Assembly (NCBI RefSeq): GCF_004216715.1
Contig: NZ_SGXG01000001.1
Span: 1,612,001-1,676,000, forward strand
Direction of reading: 5' to 3'
DNA: 64,000 bases
Source of the DNA: Cecembia calidifontis
Lineage (GTDB): Bacteria > Bacteroidota > Bacteroidia > Cytophagales > Cyclobacteriaceae
Part shown: positions 17,091 through 25,808 of the stretch, piece by piece
Layout: each line of letters starts with the position of its first letter
Numbering within the stretch: the stretch's first letter is position 1
Notes under the pieces: model-generated
Database searches by the model: none
What the model was told of the DNA's origin: nothing
The model's input: the letters and a program-made list of their open reading frames with translations, nothing else
Program-made: the position numbers and the translations under genes

Positions 17091-17837
17091 CTAAAAAATT
17101 GGATCTTCGCGGTCAATTATTCCCCTGATAAAAACAATCATCCGGTCAATTTCTTCCCAGGAAAAACCTAAGTGGGACTGGGAATGGGCCAATGCATCCC
17201 TTAAACGTCCGATATCATTCATCATATCCACCCAATTGTCCCGGCTAAAATTAGGTTCAAATTTGCGGAAGCGTTGTTTTTTGGAAAAAACCGAACCCAA
17301 ATCTCCAAATTGCAAGCATTGAACCAGGTCGATTTCTTCCCCCCTTGCTTTTTTCCATTCATATAGGTTTCTGGCCTGTCCTAAGCGGTTTTGGGTAATG
17401 CTTTCTTCCCAGTTTGGAAGTTGTTTTCGGATCAGTTCCTTCAGGTGGGTTTCAAATAGGCTGATCAGTCCAAAAAAACCTATCCTCAAAGGAATTTTAT
17501 CCAAATCAGTTCTTGTAACAATGTAAGCCGGATTACCTTGCTCGTCTTTGATAAAATACCTTCTCCTTTTTATGAGCATCCTAAAAGCCATTAACAAAGG
17601 AGTGTCGGGCTCCATCCAATCTTCTTCTTGAATTGGGCTTGGAGTTTCGTCTCCCTCATCGAATTTCATCCACTTTCCATCCACCTTGACAATAGCGGAA
17701 TGGAAGTTCCTCTTTTTCATTTCATCCCTAAAGTTGGATTGATCCAATAGGAACAGGTTCTCTACAATGGGCATCACGTTGATCTGTTCTTCAAAAAGCA
17801 GCCGGAGCCTGTCCATGGAATTCATTTTGGATTTCAT
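17091..17837 (-). CDS. CBS-like domain fused to a HEPN-like C-terminus (248 aa)
   Basis: The middle section (about residues 83-115: LLMAFRMLIKRRRYFIKDEQ, then AYIVTRTDLDKIP) resembles the second half of a CBS domain, a fold that often binds adenine nucleotides. The C-terminal helical region contains IGRLRDALAHSQ, which carries the R-x4-H signature of HEPN RNases (Arg-Asp-Ala-Leu-Ala-His). No signal or membrane segment is present. A ligand-sensing HEPN protein is a reasonable hypothesis, but the activity is unproven. A 24-bp palindrome lies 45 bp upstream of its start. Confidence 0.6.
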   Translation of the reverse strand: MKSKMNSMDRLRLLFEEQINVMPIVENLFLLDQSNFRDEMKKRNFHSAIVKVDGKWMKFDEGDETPSPIQEEDWMEPDTPLLMAFRMLIKRRRYFIKDEQGNPAYIVTRTDLDKIPLRIGFFGLISLFETHLKELIRKQLPNWEESITQNRLGQARNLYEWKKARGEEIDLVQCLQFGDLGSVFSKKQRFRKFEPNFSRDNWVDMMNDIGRLRDALAHSQSHLGFSWEEIDRMIVFIRGIIDREDPIF

Positions 17838-17881
17838 ACAAAATTTGAATATTTCAAGAATTGATTGACTTTTGGTCTTTA

Positions 17882-17905
17882 AAAATACCTAATATTAGGT
17901 ATTTT
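17882..17905. promoter_or_regulatory. 24-bp perfect palindrome upstream of the CBS/HEPN-like gene
   Basis: The sequence is self-complementary, centred at 17893/17894, with half-site AAAATACCTAAT. It lies 45 bp upstream of the start at 17837 and about 175 bp upstream of the divergent gene at 18080. It is probably an operator, possibly for the CBS/HEPN-like gene. Confidence 0.55.
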
Positions 17906-18079
17906 CTCTCGCTATTTCCCTGCATATATTTGTAGCGGGTGATTAAGCAACTTTTTTGAATTCATATTTTAAGTATTGAACAGGGGGTATTTGTTTGGTG
18001 ACTTTTTGCCCCTGTTTTTCTTTTGTATAACTTCAAACAAGTGTAACTTAGTAGGGTTAAAGCAATAAACCCTAAAATT

Positions 18080-19366
18080 ATGGAATTGTATGCCAAGGCA
18101 TTGACCTTTGCCATCCCTTTTTTCCTGATCCTGATCATTATTGAAGAAATTGCTGCCCGCAAAATGAAGCGGCACATTAATTATGGCATGGATACGATCT
18201 CCAGTTTGAGTTCGGGGATGACCAATACCTTAAAAAACTTAATGGGCTTGTCCATTGCCATCGTATCTTATGGCTGGCTGGTGGATAAAGTGGCAATTTT
18301 CCAAATAGAAAGTACCTGGTTGGTGTATGTGGTGGCCTTTATCGGGATAGACTTTGTAGGGTATTGGAGCCATCGCTTTGACCATAAGATCAATGCCTTT
18401 TGGAACAGGCATATTGTACACCACAGCAGTGAAGAGTTCAATTTGAGTTGTGCGCTTCGACAATCAGTCTCTGCCATTGTGGGCATTTACTTCTTCCTCT
18501 ATATTCCTATGGCCTTTTTGGGCGTACCTGGTGAAGTAGTGGCCATTGTTGCCCCCATTCATTTATTTGCCCAGTTTTGGTACCATACCCGCTTGATTGG
18601 TAAAATGGGCTTCTTGGAACATATATTGGTAACCCCATCTCACCATAGGGTCCATCATGCCATCAATGACATTTATCTGGATAAAAACCTTTCGCAGATT
18701 TTTATCTTTTGGGACAAATTGTTCGGCACCTTTCAAGAGGAACTGGAAGAAGAACCACCTGTATATGGCGTGAAGAAACCCGTCAATACCTGGAACCCCT
18801 TGATCATCAATTATGTGCATATGTGGTCGCTGATTCAGGATGCCTGGAGGACAAAAAGTTGGTGGGATAAATTGAGGATTTGGTTTATGCCTACGGGTTG
18901 GAGGCCTGCAGATGTAGCTGAAAAATATCCCTGGAATTACTGGAAGAATGCCTATGAGCAGGTCAAGTATGACAGCAAGCCCTCCCAGACTTTATTTGTC
19001 TGGTCATGGGTCCAATTGGTAGTAAACTTTGCCATGGTATTCCATGTCCTGGTGGCCTTTGTCAATTTTCAATACCTGGAAGTGATGCTGTATGCCATAT
19101 TTATGATGGTTTCCATTTTTGCTTATACCAGTTTGATGGACAAGGCCAAAGTGGCCCTTCCCGCAGAAGTCATCCGTTTTGTGATGGGGATCGGACTGAT
19201 TTATTGGAATGGGGGCTGGTTTGGTTTACAGGAAATTATTCCAGGAGCCACTGTCTTTGTTGGAATTTATCTGGCAAGTTCATTGCTCATGGCTTTTTGG
19301 GTACTTTCCAGAGAAGCAAAAGCCAAATTGGATGTAAAGCCTGCTGAGTTGGTATCCAGTAATTGA
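18080..19366 (+). CDS. Sterol desaturase / fatty acid hydroxylase family membrane protein (428 aa)
   Basis: This is an integral membrane di-iron oxygenase. Its three histidine clusters are HRFDH, HIVHHSSEEFN and HRVHHA (with an upstream SHH), in the order and spacing of the family. Multiple hydrophobic segments occur at about 8-25, 55-72, 82-98 and 135-160, and several more in the C-terminal third (about 300-415), which exceeds the usual domain. The substrate could be a lipid, hopanoid-like molecule or carotenoid and cannot be told from sequence. The converging helicase gene ends 3 bp away. Confidence 0.85.
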   Translation: MELYAKALTFAIPFFLILIIIEEIAARKMKRHINYGMDTISSLSSGMTNTLKNLMGLSIAIVSYGWLVDKVAIFQIESTWLVYVVAFIGIDFVGYWSHRFDHKINAFWNRHIVHHSSEEFNLSCALRQSVSAIVGIYFFLYIPMAFLGVPGEVVAIVAPIHLFAQFWYHTRLIGKMGFLEHILVTPSHHRVHHAINDIYLDKNLSQIFIFWDKLFGTFQEELEEEPPVYGVKKPVNTWNPLIINYVHMWSLIQDAWRTKSWWDKLRIWFMPTGWRPADVAEKYPWNYWKNAYEQVKYDSKPSQTLFVWSWVQLVVNFAMVFHVLVAFVNFQYLEVMLYAIFMMVSIFAYTSLMDKAKVALPAEVIRFVMGIGLIYWNGGWFGLQEIIPGATVFVGIYLASSLLMAFWVLSREAKAKLDVKPAELVSSN

Positions 19367-19368
19367 TT

Positions 19369-20502
19369 TCAAAAATCAAGGTTGTCAGAATCCACCAATT
19401 CCACCCACCTTTTCATCTTTTTTTGGATGACTTTCCAGTGGTGCCTGTCCTCTTCGGTGATCAGAGAGATGGCTTCTCCTTCCACACCTGCCCTGCCGGT
19501 TCTTCCGATACGGTGGATGTAATCTTTGGGAGAGCGTGGTAGTTCGAAGTTGACCACATGGGGCAATGCCTCGATATCAATCCCCCGGGCAGCCAGATCT
19601 GTGGCCACCAGCACACGCAGTTTTCCTGCTTTAAATTGCTTTAAAGCCTCTGTCCTGGCTCCTTGGCTTTTGTCTCCATGGAGCGCCATGGCCTGTATGC
19701 CATGTTTGTTGAGTTTGGCCGTCAGATTGTTGGCAGTCCGTATGGAAGACGCAAATACAAGGACCTGCTGCCAATTCCCTTCATTGATCAGATGTCTGAG
19801 AAGTGGCCCTTTCCTTTCTGGATCGACCAAATAGGCCGTCTGCGCGATAATGTCAGGTGTGACTTCCTCCGTTTGGATTTCGATTTTCACAGGATTTTTC
19901 AGCAGCTTGCCGATCAGGCCTTCCACCGCTTCGTCCATGGTAGCGGAGAAGAGGATATTCTGCCGCTTTTTGGGCAGTCGGTTCAAAATCTCGTCCACTT
20001 CCATTTTGAAGCCCAAACTCAACACCTTATCCGCTTCGTCCAGGACCAGTGTAGTCAGTTCTGAAATGGAGATGGCATTTTTGGAGATCAAATCCAGCAA
20101 ACGTCCCGGAGTGGCCACCAAAATATCCGTCCCGTTCAATTTCATCATCTGAGGGTTGATGGACACCCCTCCAAATACCGCTGCACTTTTTACTTTCCTG
20201 GGCAAGTGTTTTCTTAACAGCCGTACCACCTCTTCCACCTGGGCTGCCAGTTCCCTGGTGGGCACAATGACCAGGACAGGAACAGACCTGCTTTTGTTGA
20301 CCTCTTTTTTCTGGAGTTCCTCCAAGATGGGCAGGATGTAGGAGGCCGTTTTCCCCGAACCTGTCTGTGCAAGGCCAAGCACATCCTGCTTTTGAAGGAT
20401 TGCCGGAATGGCTTCGACTTGGATAGGGTAAGGGGTTTCGTAACTGGCTTCTTGGATGGCCTTTACCAGGATAGGAGATAATCCTAGGTCTGAAAAATTC
20501 AT
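19369..20502 (-). CDS. DEAD-box RNA helicase, RhlE-like (377 aa)
   Basis: All the main motifs are visible: the Q-motif region (YETPYPIQVEAIP), motif I AQTGSGKT, motif Ia PTRELAAQ, motif Ib TPGRLLD, motif II LDEADKVL, motif III FSATM, then VATDLAARGIDIE and HRIGRTGRAG. The protein stops soon after the second RecA domain, so it lacks the long basic tail of many RhlE proteins. It probably unwinds RNA during ribosome assembly or cold adaptation. It is monocistronic. Confidence 0.93.
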   Translation of the reverse strand: MNFSDLGLSPILVKAIQEASYETPYPIQVEAIPAILQKQDVLGLAQTGSGKTASYILPILEELQKKEVNKSRSVPVLVIVPTRELAAQVEEVVRLLRKHLPRKVKSAAVFGGVSINPQMMKLNGTDILVATPGRLLDLISKNAISISELTTLVLDEADKVLSLGFKMEVDEILNRLPKKRQNILFSATMDEAVEGLIGKLLKNPVKIEIQTEEVTPDIIAQTAYLVDPERKGPLLRHLINEGNWQQVLVFASSIRTANNLTAKLNKHGIQAMALHGDKSQGARTEALKQFKAGKLRVLVATDLAARGIDIEALPHVVNFELPRSPKDYIHRIGRTGRAGVEGEAISLITEEDRHHWKVIQKKMKRWVELVDSDNLDF

Positions 20503-20708
20503 GTAGGGTATTTTTTTGGTAAAGGTAGGGTTTATTTTTTTATTCGATGAGTCGAGTGGATCATAGATTTGAGCCGATTATTTTTACTAATGGGCTCATA
20601 AGCTAATATTTGGTTAAACAAAGGGGATTTTATCTAATACCTCTTTAAGCAGGGAATGCTGACCAAATCTGGGGCAGGGAGGTCGGTGGGGTATGCTTTG
20701 AATTTAGA

Positions 20709-21554
20709 TTAAAACTCATCCACTGTCCAACTGACACAATTCAGGGCTCCGCCGTGTTTGATGATGTCTTCTGAGCGGAGTGGAACAATACGATTGTTTT
20801 TTAGATATGTCGGAAAGAAATGTCCAAGCTGATCAAAAGCCTTTTCGTCTTCATCTATCCCCAAGGTCGGCATGAGGATGATGTCCTGAGTTTGCAAAAA
20901 ATTAATATAAGCCCAATTGTCTCTATGAGGCTTTTTGACAGTGAATTGAAGAAATTCGGTTTTCAGACCATTTTTACGAAGTAGTTGAATCAGGTTGAGG
21001 TCATCTTTATAGCAATCGTTGATCAAAACTGTTTCTTCATTAATAAACCTTAAGACGCCATCTATGTGACCATAAGGTTCCGATTTATCCCAAGGAACCA
21101 AGATCACTTTCTCAGCTCTAAAATCTTCATGGAGTTTGTCAATCACTTGTTTTTTGGAATACCAGTGTTTATTTTCAATGACCACCTTATCTGTCAGGAT
21201 CACGCATTTGCTGCTATTGACCACATTTCCTCCATCCAGGATCAGGTCTGTTTTTCTTGTTCTCAGGCCAAGGGCATCGCAGACCAAGCCAGTATAGGTT
21301 TTTGAACCCCTATCTTGCTTTGCGGTACTCAGCAGGTAATCTGGATCATAGCGGTATTCCAGAAAGTCATCGATTCCTATCTGAATGGGCATATAATCCC
21401 TTGCCCAGATATCCCTGGTATACGGTAGCAGATGAAATGGTATTTTCAGTGAATTCAAAGTCCTTGAAAGCGCTTCAAAAAAGGATTTGAACTCCTCTTT
21501 TGAGGAGAGGAGGGAGGAAAAGTAGAGAGTGTTTGTTTCAGTAGGCTTGATCAT
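20709..21554 (-). CDS. Agmatine deiminase family protein, PAD_porph type (281 aa)
   Basis: The guanidino-modifying fold is shown by TRDIWARDYMP (about residues 45-55), LDGGN, EPYGHIDG and the C-terminal nucleophile in GGALNCVSW (Cys273). At 281 residues it is shorter than classical agmatine deiminases (about 350), so the substrate may be another guanidine compound or peptidyl-arginine. No signal peptide is present. The gene begins about 45 bp downstream of the HNH gene on the same strand, so the two may be cotranscribed. Confidence 0.8.
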   Translation of the reverse strand: MIKPTETNTLYFSSLLSSKEEFKSFFEALSRTLNSLKIPFHLLPYTRDIWARDYMPIQIGIDDFLEYRYDPDYLLSTAKQDRGSKTYTGLVCDALGLRTRKTDLILDGGNVVNSSKCVILTDKVVIENKHWYSKKQVIDKLHEDFRAEKVILVPWDKSEPYGHIDGVLRFINEETVLINDCYKDDLNLIQLLRKNGLKTEFLQFTVKKPHRDNWAYINFLQTQDIILMPTLGIDEDEKAFDQLGHFFPTYLKNNRIVPLRSEDIIKHGGALNCVSWTVDEF

Positions 21555-21597
21555 ATCTACTTAAGCGATTGATTCCTTAGTTTTGGTGACGACTTTT

Positions 21598-21909
21598 TTA
21601 TTGGTGCAAGGAGTCATGGCACGTTCTGCAAACCGAAACCAACCAATTGATGGGCTCTTTACCGATATTCCTTTTGGCGTACTTTTTATGGTGAACTTCA
21701 GTTGCACGAGCATTACTATATACGCATCTCCAATTGTCCCTCTTTAAAACAACAAATCGCTTTCTTTGCCAATCTTCCGATTTAAGATAGACATTCCTGT
21801 AATAAACACGCCTGCGTTTTCTTTTGATCATGACCAACCATCTTTTGACCAGCCAAATCATTGAAAATACTAAAAGTAGAAGTATTGATGATATGAGTTG
21901 TTCATCCAT
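21598..21909 (-). CDS. Membrane-anchored HNH-endonuclease-like protein (103 aa)
   Basis: An N-terminal membrane helix (about residues 4-20, ISSILLLLVFSMIWL) is followed by a basic stretch (KRKRRRVYYR) and an HNH module: WQRKRFVVLKRDNWRCVYS, then EVHHKKY and LVSVCRTCHDSLH. The first zinc pair, usually CxxC, reads CVYS, so one cysteine is missing while the second pair CRTC remains. I chose the ATG at 21909; starts at 21927 or 21954 are also in frame. A nuclease tethered to the inner membrane is unusual, and activity is uncertain. Confidence 0.7.
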   Translation of the reverse strand: MDEQLISSILLLLVFSMIWLVKRWLVMIKRKRRRVYYRNVYLKSEDWQRKRFVVLKRDNWRCVYSNARATEVHHKKYAKRNIGKEPINWLVSVCRTCHDSLHQ

Positions 21910-22159
21910 GAAATTAAAAGTGATCATATGGATAAAGCTAAAAAAATTAATCAAAATCTACTCAGGAAAATCTAAACAAGATTGTTGACCATCAGCCATC
22001 TATGTTGCGGTTGTATATTTGTAACATTGGTAAACCAATTTCACAAACTGTTTAACTCATAGAGTTTTTTCAAATCTTCTAAAAACCTTGGCGGATAAGA
22101 GCCCTCCAGAGAATTGATAAAAACAAAAAAAAGGATACCGTTTCCAGTATCCTTCGTAG

Positions 22160-22232
<73 letters not shown>

Positions 22233-22540
22233 ATATATCTTTAATAAAATGTTTTTCTAAATCTGACAGCCTTTGCTGAAATCGTGGTACAAAAGTAGGG
22301 GTTTTTTGGATATAAAGCAAATATTGGCTCGAGATAATTTTTTTGGATAAGGACTGTTTTGTCGGTATGGACTGAATATTAGGGTCTTATTGAAAATATT
22401 TTTTTCACAGGGGAAAGTCACTAAAATCTGTTTTCAGGCTATTTTTTACCTTATTTTCCAAAGTTTATTTGGTTTGTTTTTCTCTTTGAGTATTGTCTGT
22501 GGAAAAATTCAAGTACCTTTGCACAAAAAAAACTGTAGTC
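22233..22540. other. Intergenic region between tRNA-fMet and era
   Basis: It contains the promoters of the two divergent units. The era promoter is annotated separately at 22493-22521. Nothing else is recognisable. Confidence 0.4.
22493..22521 (+). promoter_or_regulatory. Bacteroidota-type promoter of era-der
   Basis: The -33 candidate TTG lies at 22493-22495 and the -7 box TACCTTTG at 22514-22521, separated by 18 bp. The start codon of era follows at 22541, giving a short leader. Confidence 0.75.
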
Positions 22541-23431
22541 ATGACCGAAAAAATACACAAAGCAGGATTCGTCAACATCATTGGTAAACCCAATGTCGGC
22601 AAATCCACGCTTATGAATGTGTTGATCGGTGAGAGACTTTCGATCATCTCCTCCAAGGCACAGACCACAAGGCACCGCATCATGGGAATCATCAATGACG
22701 AGGACTATCAGATCGTATTTTCTGATACCCCGGGCATGTTGAAGCCCAAATATGAGCTCCATAAAAACATGATGGGATTTGTGCATATGGCCCTTGAGGA
22801 TGCAGATGTGATCCTTTTCGTAACCGATCTATTTGAAACTGACGCGGAAATAGAAGACGTAATTGAAAAGATCAACCAATCAGGTGTTCCTGTACTCTTG
22901 GTCATCAACAAAATTGACCTGTCCAAGGAGAATCAATTGGAAGAAGTGACAGCTTATTGGACCCAGCGTATCAAAGCAGATACGGTGATTCCTATCTCTG
23001 CAACCGAAAGTTTCAACACCCAACGCATTCTTCAGGAAATCCTTGACAGGCTTCCCGAACATCCACCCTTTTATGATAAAGAGGAACTCACTGACAGACC
23101 TGAGCGTTTCTTCGCTTCTGAAATAGTCCGGGAAAAAATCTTCCTCAATTACAAAAAAGAAATCCCTTACAGTACAGAAGTGGCCATCGAGGATTTCTAT
23201 GAGGAGGAAAACATTATCCGTATCCGTGCGGTGATCTATGTGGAGCGCAATAGCCAAAAAGGCATCATCATCGGAGAGGGGGGCAAAGCCCTCAAGCGGG
23301 TGGGAATCCAGGCAAGGGAAGAAATGGAGAAGTTTTTCGGAAAGAAAATCTTTTTGGAAACCTTCGTAAAAGTGGCGGATGATTGGAGAAAAGATAAAAA
23401 CAAGTTGAGAAAATTTGGTTACGACCAATAA
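22541..23431 (+). CDS. era: GTPase Era (296 aa)
   Basis: Era is a 16S rRNA-binding GTPase needed for 30S maturation. The G1 motif is GKPNVGKST (residues 14-22), followed by the switch region SSKAQTTRHR, G3 DTPGM, G4 NKID, and a C-terminal KH domain with the GEGGKALKRVG signature (GxxG-type loop). The start at ATG 22541 follows the promoter; the 16 codons upstream in frame would cover the -7 box. The length of 296 is usual. der follows after 12 bp, so the two ribosome-assembly GTPases form an operon. Confidence 0.97.
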   Translation: MTEKIHKAGFVNIIGKPNVGKSTLMNVLIGERLSIISSKAQTTRHRIMGIINDEDYQIVFSDTPGMLKPKYELHKNMMGFVHMALEDADVILFVTDLFETDAEIEDVIEKINQSGVPVLLVINKIDLSKENQLEEVTAYWTQRIKADTVIPISATESFNTQRILQEILDRLPEHPPFYDKEELTDRPERFFASEIVREKIFLNYKKEIPYSTEVAIEDFYEEENIIRIRAVIYVERNSQKGIIIGEGGKALKRVGIQAREEMEKFFGKKIFLETFVKVADDWRKDKNKLRKFGYDQ

Positions 23432-23443
23432 GACAAGTGTACA

Positions 23444-24757
23444 ATGGCAAATATAGTAGCAATAGTAGGTAGGCCCAATGTAGGGAAATCTACCTTTTTC
23501 AATAGATTGATTGAAGAGAGAAAAGCGATTGAGGACAACGTGTCCGGGGTAACCCGTGACCGTCATTACGGACATGCCCAATGGGGAGGGAAGTTTTTCT
23601 CAGTAATTGATACAGGAGGTTATGTGACGGGTTCTGATGATGTGTTTGAGGCTGAAATCCGCAAGCAGGTAAAATTGGCCATTGAGGAGGCCAATGTGAT
23701 CCTTTTTGTCGTGGACTGTTTGGACGGTCTGACAGACCTGGACAAAGAATTTGCCAACGAACTCCGCAGCACCAAAAAACCGATATTTATCGTAGCCAAT
23801 AAGGCCGATAGTCCTGAAAAATCCCTTTTGGCGGCTGAATTTTATGGTTTAGGCCTGGGGGACAATGAGGTGTTTCCTATCGCAGCTGTAAGTGGAAGCG
23901 GTACCGGAGACTTGCTGGATGAAGTCATCAAACATTTTCCGGATGCAGGCGAAGAAGATCCCGATGCAGGAATACCGAAAATAGCTATTTTGGGTAGACC
24001 AAATGTGGGTAAATCCTCTTTCTTAAATGCACTTTTGGGAAAAGAGCGGTCCATCGTAACCGATGAAGCCGGAACAACCAGAGATGCTATCCATACCCGT
24101 TACAAATTGTACGGCAAAGATTTCATCATTACCGATACAGCCGGAATCCGAAAAAAAGCCAAGGTCAAAGAAGACATTGAATTCTACTCAGTGATGAGAT
24201 CTTTACGGACTTTGGAAGACTCTGATGTATTGATCATCATGGTGGACGCGACAAGAGGATTTGAATCCCAGGACATGAACTTGATCAACCTGGGCATTAA
24301 AAACAACAAAGGGATAATGATCATGGTCAATAAATGGGATCTGATAGAAAAAGACCATAAGACCATGGACAAAATCAAAAAGGACATGCTTGAGAAATTG
24401 GGTGAAAACAGATGGATTCCGATCATTTTTACATCTGTACTTACCAAACAGCGGATTTTTCAGGCAATAGAGTTGGCTGTAAGGGTATTTGAAAACAAAA
24501 CCAGAAAAGTGCCTACCTCCAAACTTAATGAATTGATCCTGCCGGAAATTGAGAATTATCCTCCTCCGGCATATAAAGGGAAATACATTAAAATCAAATA
24601 TATTACCCAACTGCCGACCAAAAACCCTGTATTTGCATTCTTTTGCAACCTGCCACAATATATCAAAGGGCCTTATACCAGGTTTTTGGAGAACAGGCTA
24701 AGGGAAAACTTTGATTTTGAGGGAGTACCGATAAAAATTACTTACAAGAAAAAGTAA
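23444..24757 (+). CDS. der: GTPase Der (437 aa)
   Basis: Der (EngA) has two GTPase domains in tandem and acts in 50S maturation. G1 motifs are seen twice, GRPNVGKSTFF at residues 8-18 and GRPNVGKSSFL near 180, with G3 DTGGY and DTAGI and G4 NKAD and NKWD. The C-terminal KH-like domain ends in ENFDFEGVPIKITYKKK. The length is normal. It is probably transcribed with era. Confidence 0.97.
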   Translation: MANIVAIVGRPNVGKSTFFNRLIEERKAIEDNVSGVTRDRHYGHAQWGGKFFSVIDTGGYVTGSDDVFEAEIRKQVKLAIEEANVILFVVDCLDGLTDLDKEFANELRSTKKPIFIVANKADSPEKSLLAAEFYGLGLGDNEVFPIAAVSGSGTGDLLDEVIKHFPDAGEEDPDAGIPKIAILGRPNVGKSSFLNALLGKERSIVTDEAGTTRDAIHTRYKLYGKDFIITDTAGIRKKAKVKEDIEFYSVMRSLRTLEDSDVLIIMVDATRGFESQDMNLINLGIKNNKGIMIMVNKWDLIEKDHKTMDKIKKDMLEKLGENRWIPIIFTSVLTKQRIFQAIELAVRVFENKTRKVPTSKLNELILPEIENYPPPAYKGKYIKIKYITQLPTKNPVFAFFCNLPQYIKGPYTRFLENRLRENFDFEGVPIKITYKKK

Positions 24758-24777
24758 AAAATTTGGCAAAATCCCTT

Positions 24778-24805
24778 GACATTAATTGAATTATAATTAA
24801 TTTTG
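24778..24805 (+). promoter_or_regulatory. Promoter of the small acidic lipoprotein gene
   Basis: TTGAC at 24778-24782 and TAATTTTG at 24798-24805 match the Bacteroidota -33/-7 pattern. The ATG lies about 31 bp downstream, at 24837. Confidence 0.75.
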
Positions 24806-24836
24806 CACGCTTAATTTAAGAAACAAACCAAACATC

Positions 24837-25028
24837 ATGAAAAAGGTATTTGCATTATTCGCTATCACTGGTATGTTGTTCGCATCTGCTTGCGGAAACA
24901 AAGAAGTATCTGAAGAAGCTACTGAAGAAATCGAAGTGATCATCGAAGAAACTGAAGAAGGTATCGACGAAGCTGAAGAAGTTATCGAAGAAGCTACTGA
25001 AGAAGTTGAAGAAGTAGTTGAAGGTTAA
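24837..25028 (+). CDS. Small highly acidic lipoprotein (63 aa)
   Basis: A lipoprotein signal (MLFASACGN, lipid site Cys19) is followed by about 44 residues built almost only from Glu, Val, Ile, Ala and Thr, in loose EEATEEIEEV-type repeats. There is no Lys or Arg after residue 22. It has a strong promoter and terminator of its own, which suggests high expression. It may form an acidic amphipathic helix on the membrane surface, perhaps binding cations or an envelope partner. The function is unknown. Confidence 0.75.
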   Translation: MKKVFALFAITGMLFASACGNKEVSEEATEEIEVIIEETEEGIDEAEEVIEEATEEVEEVVEG

Positions 25029-25050
25029 TTCTATCTTCTAAAAAAAAATC

Positions 25051-25085
25051 GAGGCTGTCCAGAATTGGTCAGCCTCTTTTTTTTT
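25051..25085 (+). terminator. Intrinsic terminator after the acidic lipoprotein
   Basis: GAGGCTGTCC pairs with GGTCAGCCTC (one T-T mismatch) around a short loop, followed by a run of nine T. It is a textbook rho-independent terminator. Confidence 0.9.
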
Positions 25086-25099
25086 AATTTGGGACAGCA

Positions 25100-25723
25100 A
25101 TGAGCGCTCAGGAAGAACAGTTTTTAAATGCTTTCAAAAAACACCTGCCCGAAGAGGCTGTGATGTATTGTTTCCAACTTTGGAAGCAACAGCCCTTTAA
25201 TTTTTTTATCACCAAAAACAGGGCTTCTAAGTTGGGGGATTTTCGGTTCCGTAGGGACAGGAAAATTCAGACCATTACGATCAACCACAACCTTAGCCGT
25301 TATCAGTTTTTGATCACTTACATCCACGAGGTTGCGCATTTTAGGGCATTTGAAAAATATGGGCTAAGGATTAAACCGCATGGCGCGGAATGGAAACAGA
25401 CTTTTAGGGAATTAATGCTTCCTGTGCTTAAAGAAAAAGTCTTTCCAAAAGATATTTTTATGGCGCTGATGCTCCATATGAGAAATCCAAAGGCCAGTAC
25501 AGGAGGCGATCTTTTTTTGGCCAAAACATTGAAAGCTTATGATGCCAAAGTCACAAGTGACACCTCTCTTTTGCTGGATTTGTCCCTAGGCGAGGTATTT
25601 ATACTTCAGGGCAGAAAATTCAGGAAAGACCATGTGAGAAGGACGAGGGTCCTTTGTGAAGAAATTTCAACAGGTAGAAAATACCTGATTTCTGCCCATG
25701 CAGAAGTAAAGAAAGCACAATAG
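25100..25723 (+). CDS. SprT-like zinc metalloprotein (207 aa)
   Basis: The SprT-like domain covers residues 1-110. The zinc site is IHEVAHFRAF (His76, Glu77, His80), with the third ligand region in KPHGAEWKQTF, as in SprT/Spartan proteins. The C-terminal 90 residues lack the usual Zn-ribbon cysteines and form a beta-rich tail ending KYLISAHAEV. Bacterial SprT function is poorly known; the eukaryotic relative cleaves DNA-protein crosslinks. No signal peptide is present. Confidence 0.88.
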   Translation: MSAQEEQFLNAFKKHLPEEAVMYCFQLWKQQPFNFFITKNRASKLGDFRFRRDRKIQTITINHNLSRYQFLITYIHEVAHFRAFEKYGLRIKPHGAEWKQTFRELMLPVLKEKVFPKDIFMALMLHMRNPKASTGGDLFLAKTLKAYDAKVTSDTSLLLDLSLGEVFILQGRKFRKDHVRRTRVLCEEISTGRKYLISAHAEVKKAQ

Positions 25724-25808
25724 GGCAAAAATCTTTTTTTTAGACTCGGTAAAATCACCCCGTCTTGAAAGTCATGGATCGTGTTGGTCTGCAGTATGTG
25801 CCCAAATC

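Noticed and set aside
24900..25028. Repeated GAAGAA triplets in the acidic lipoprotein gene as a DNA repeat array
   Set aside because: The repetition follows from a Glu-rich protein and the units are not exact.
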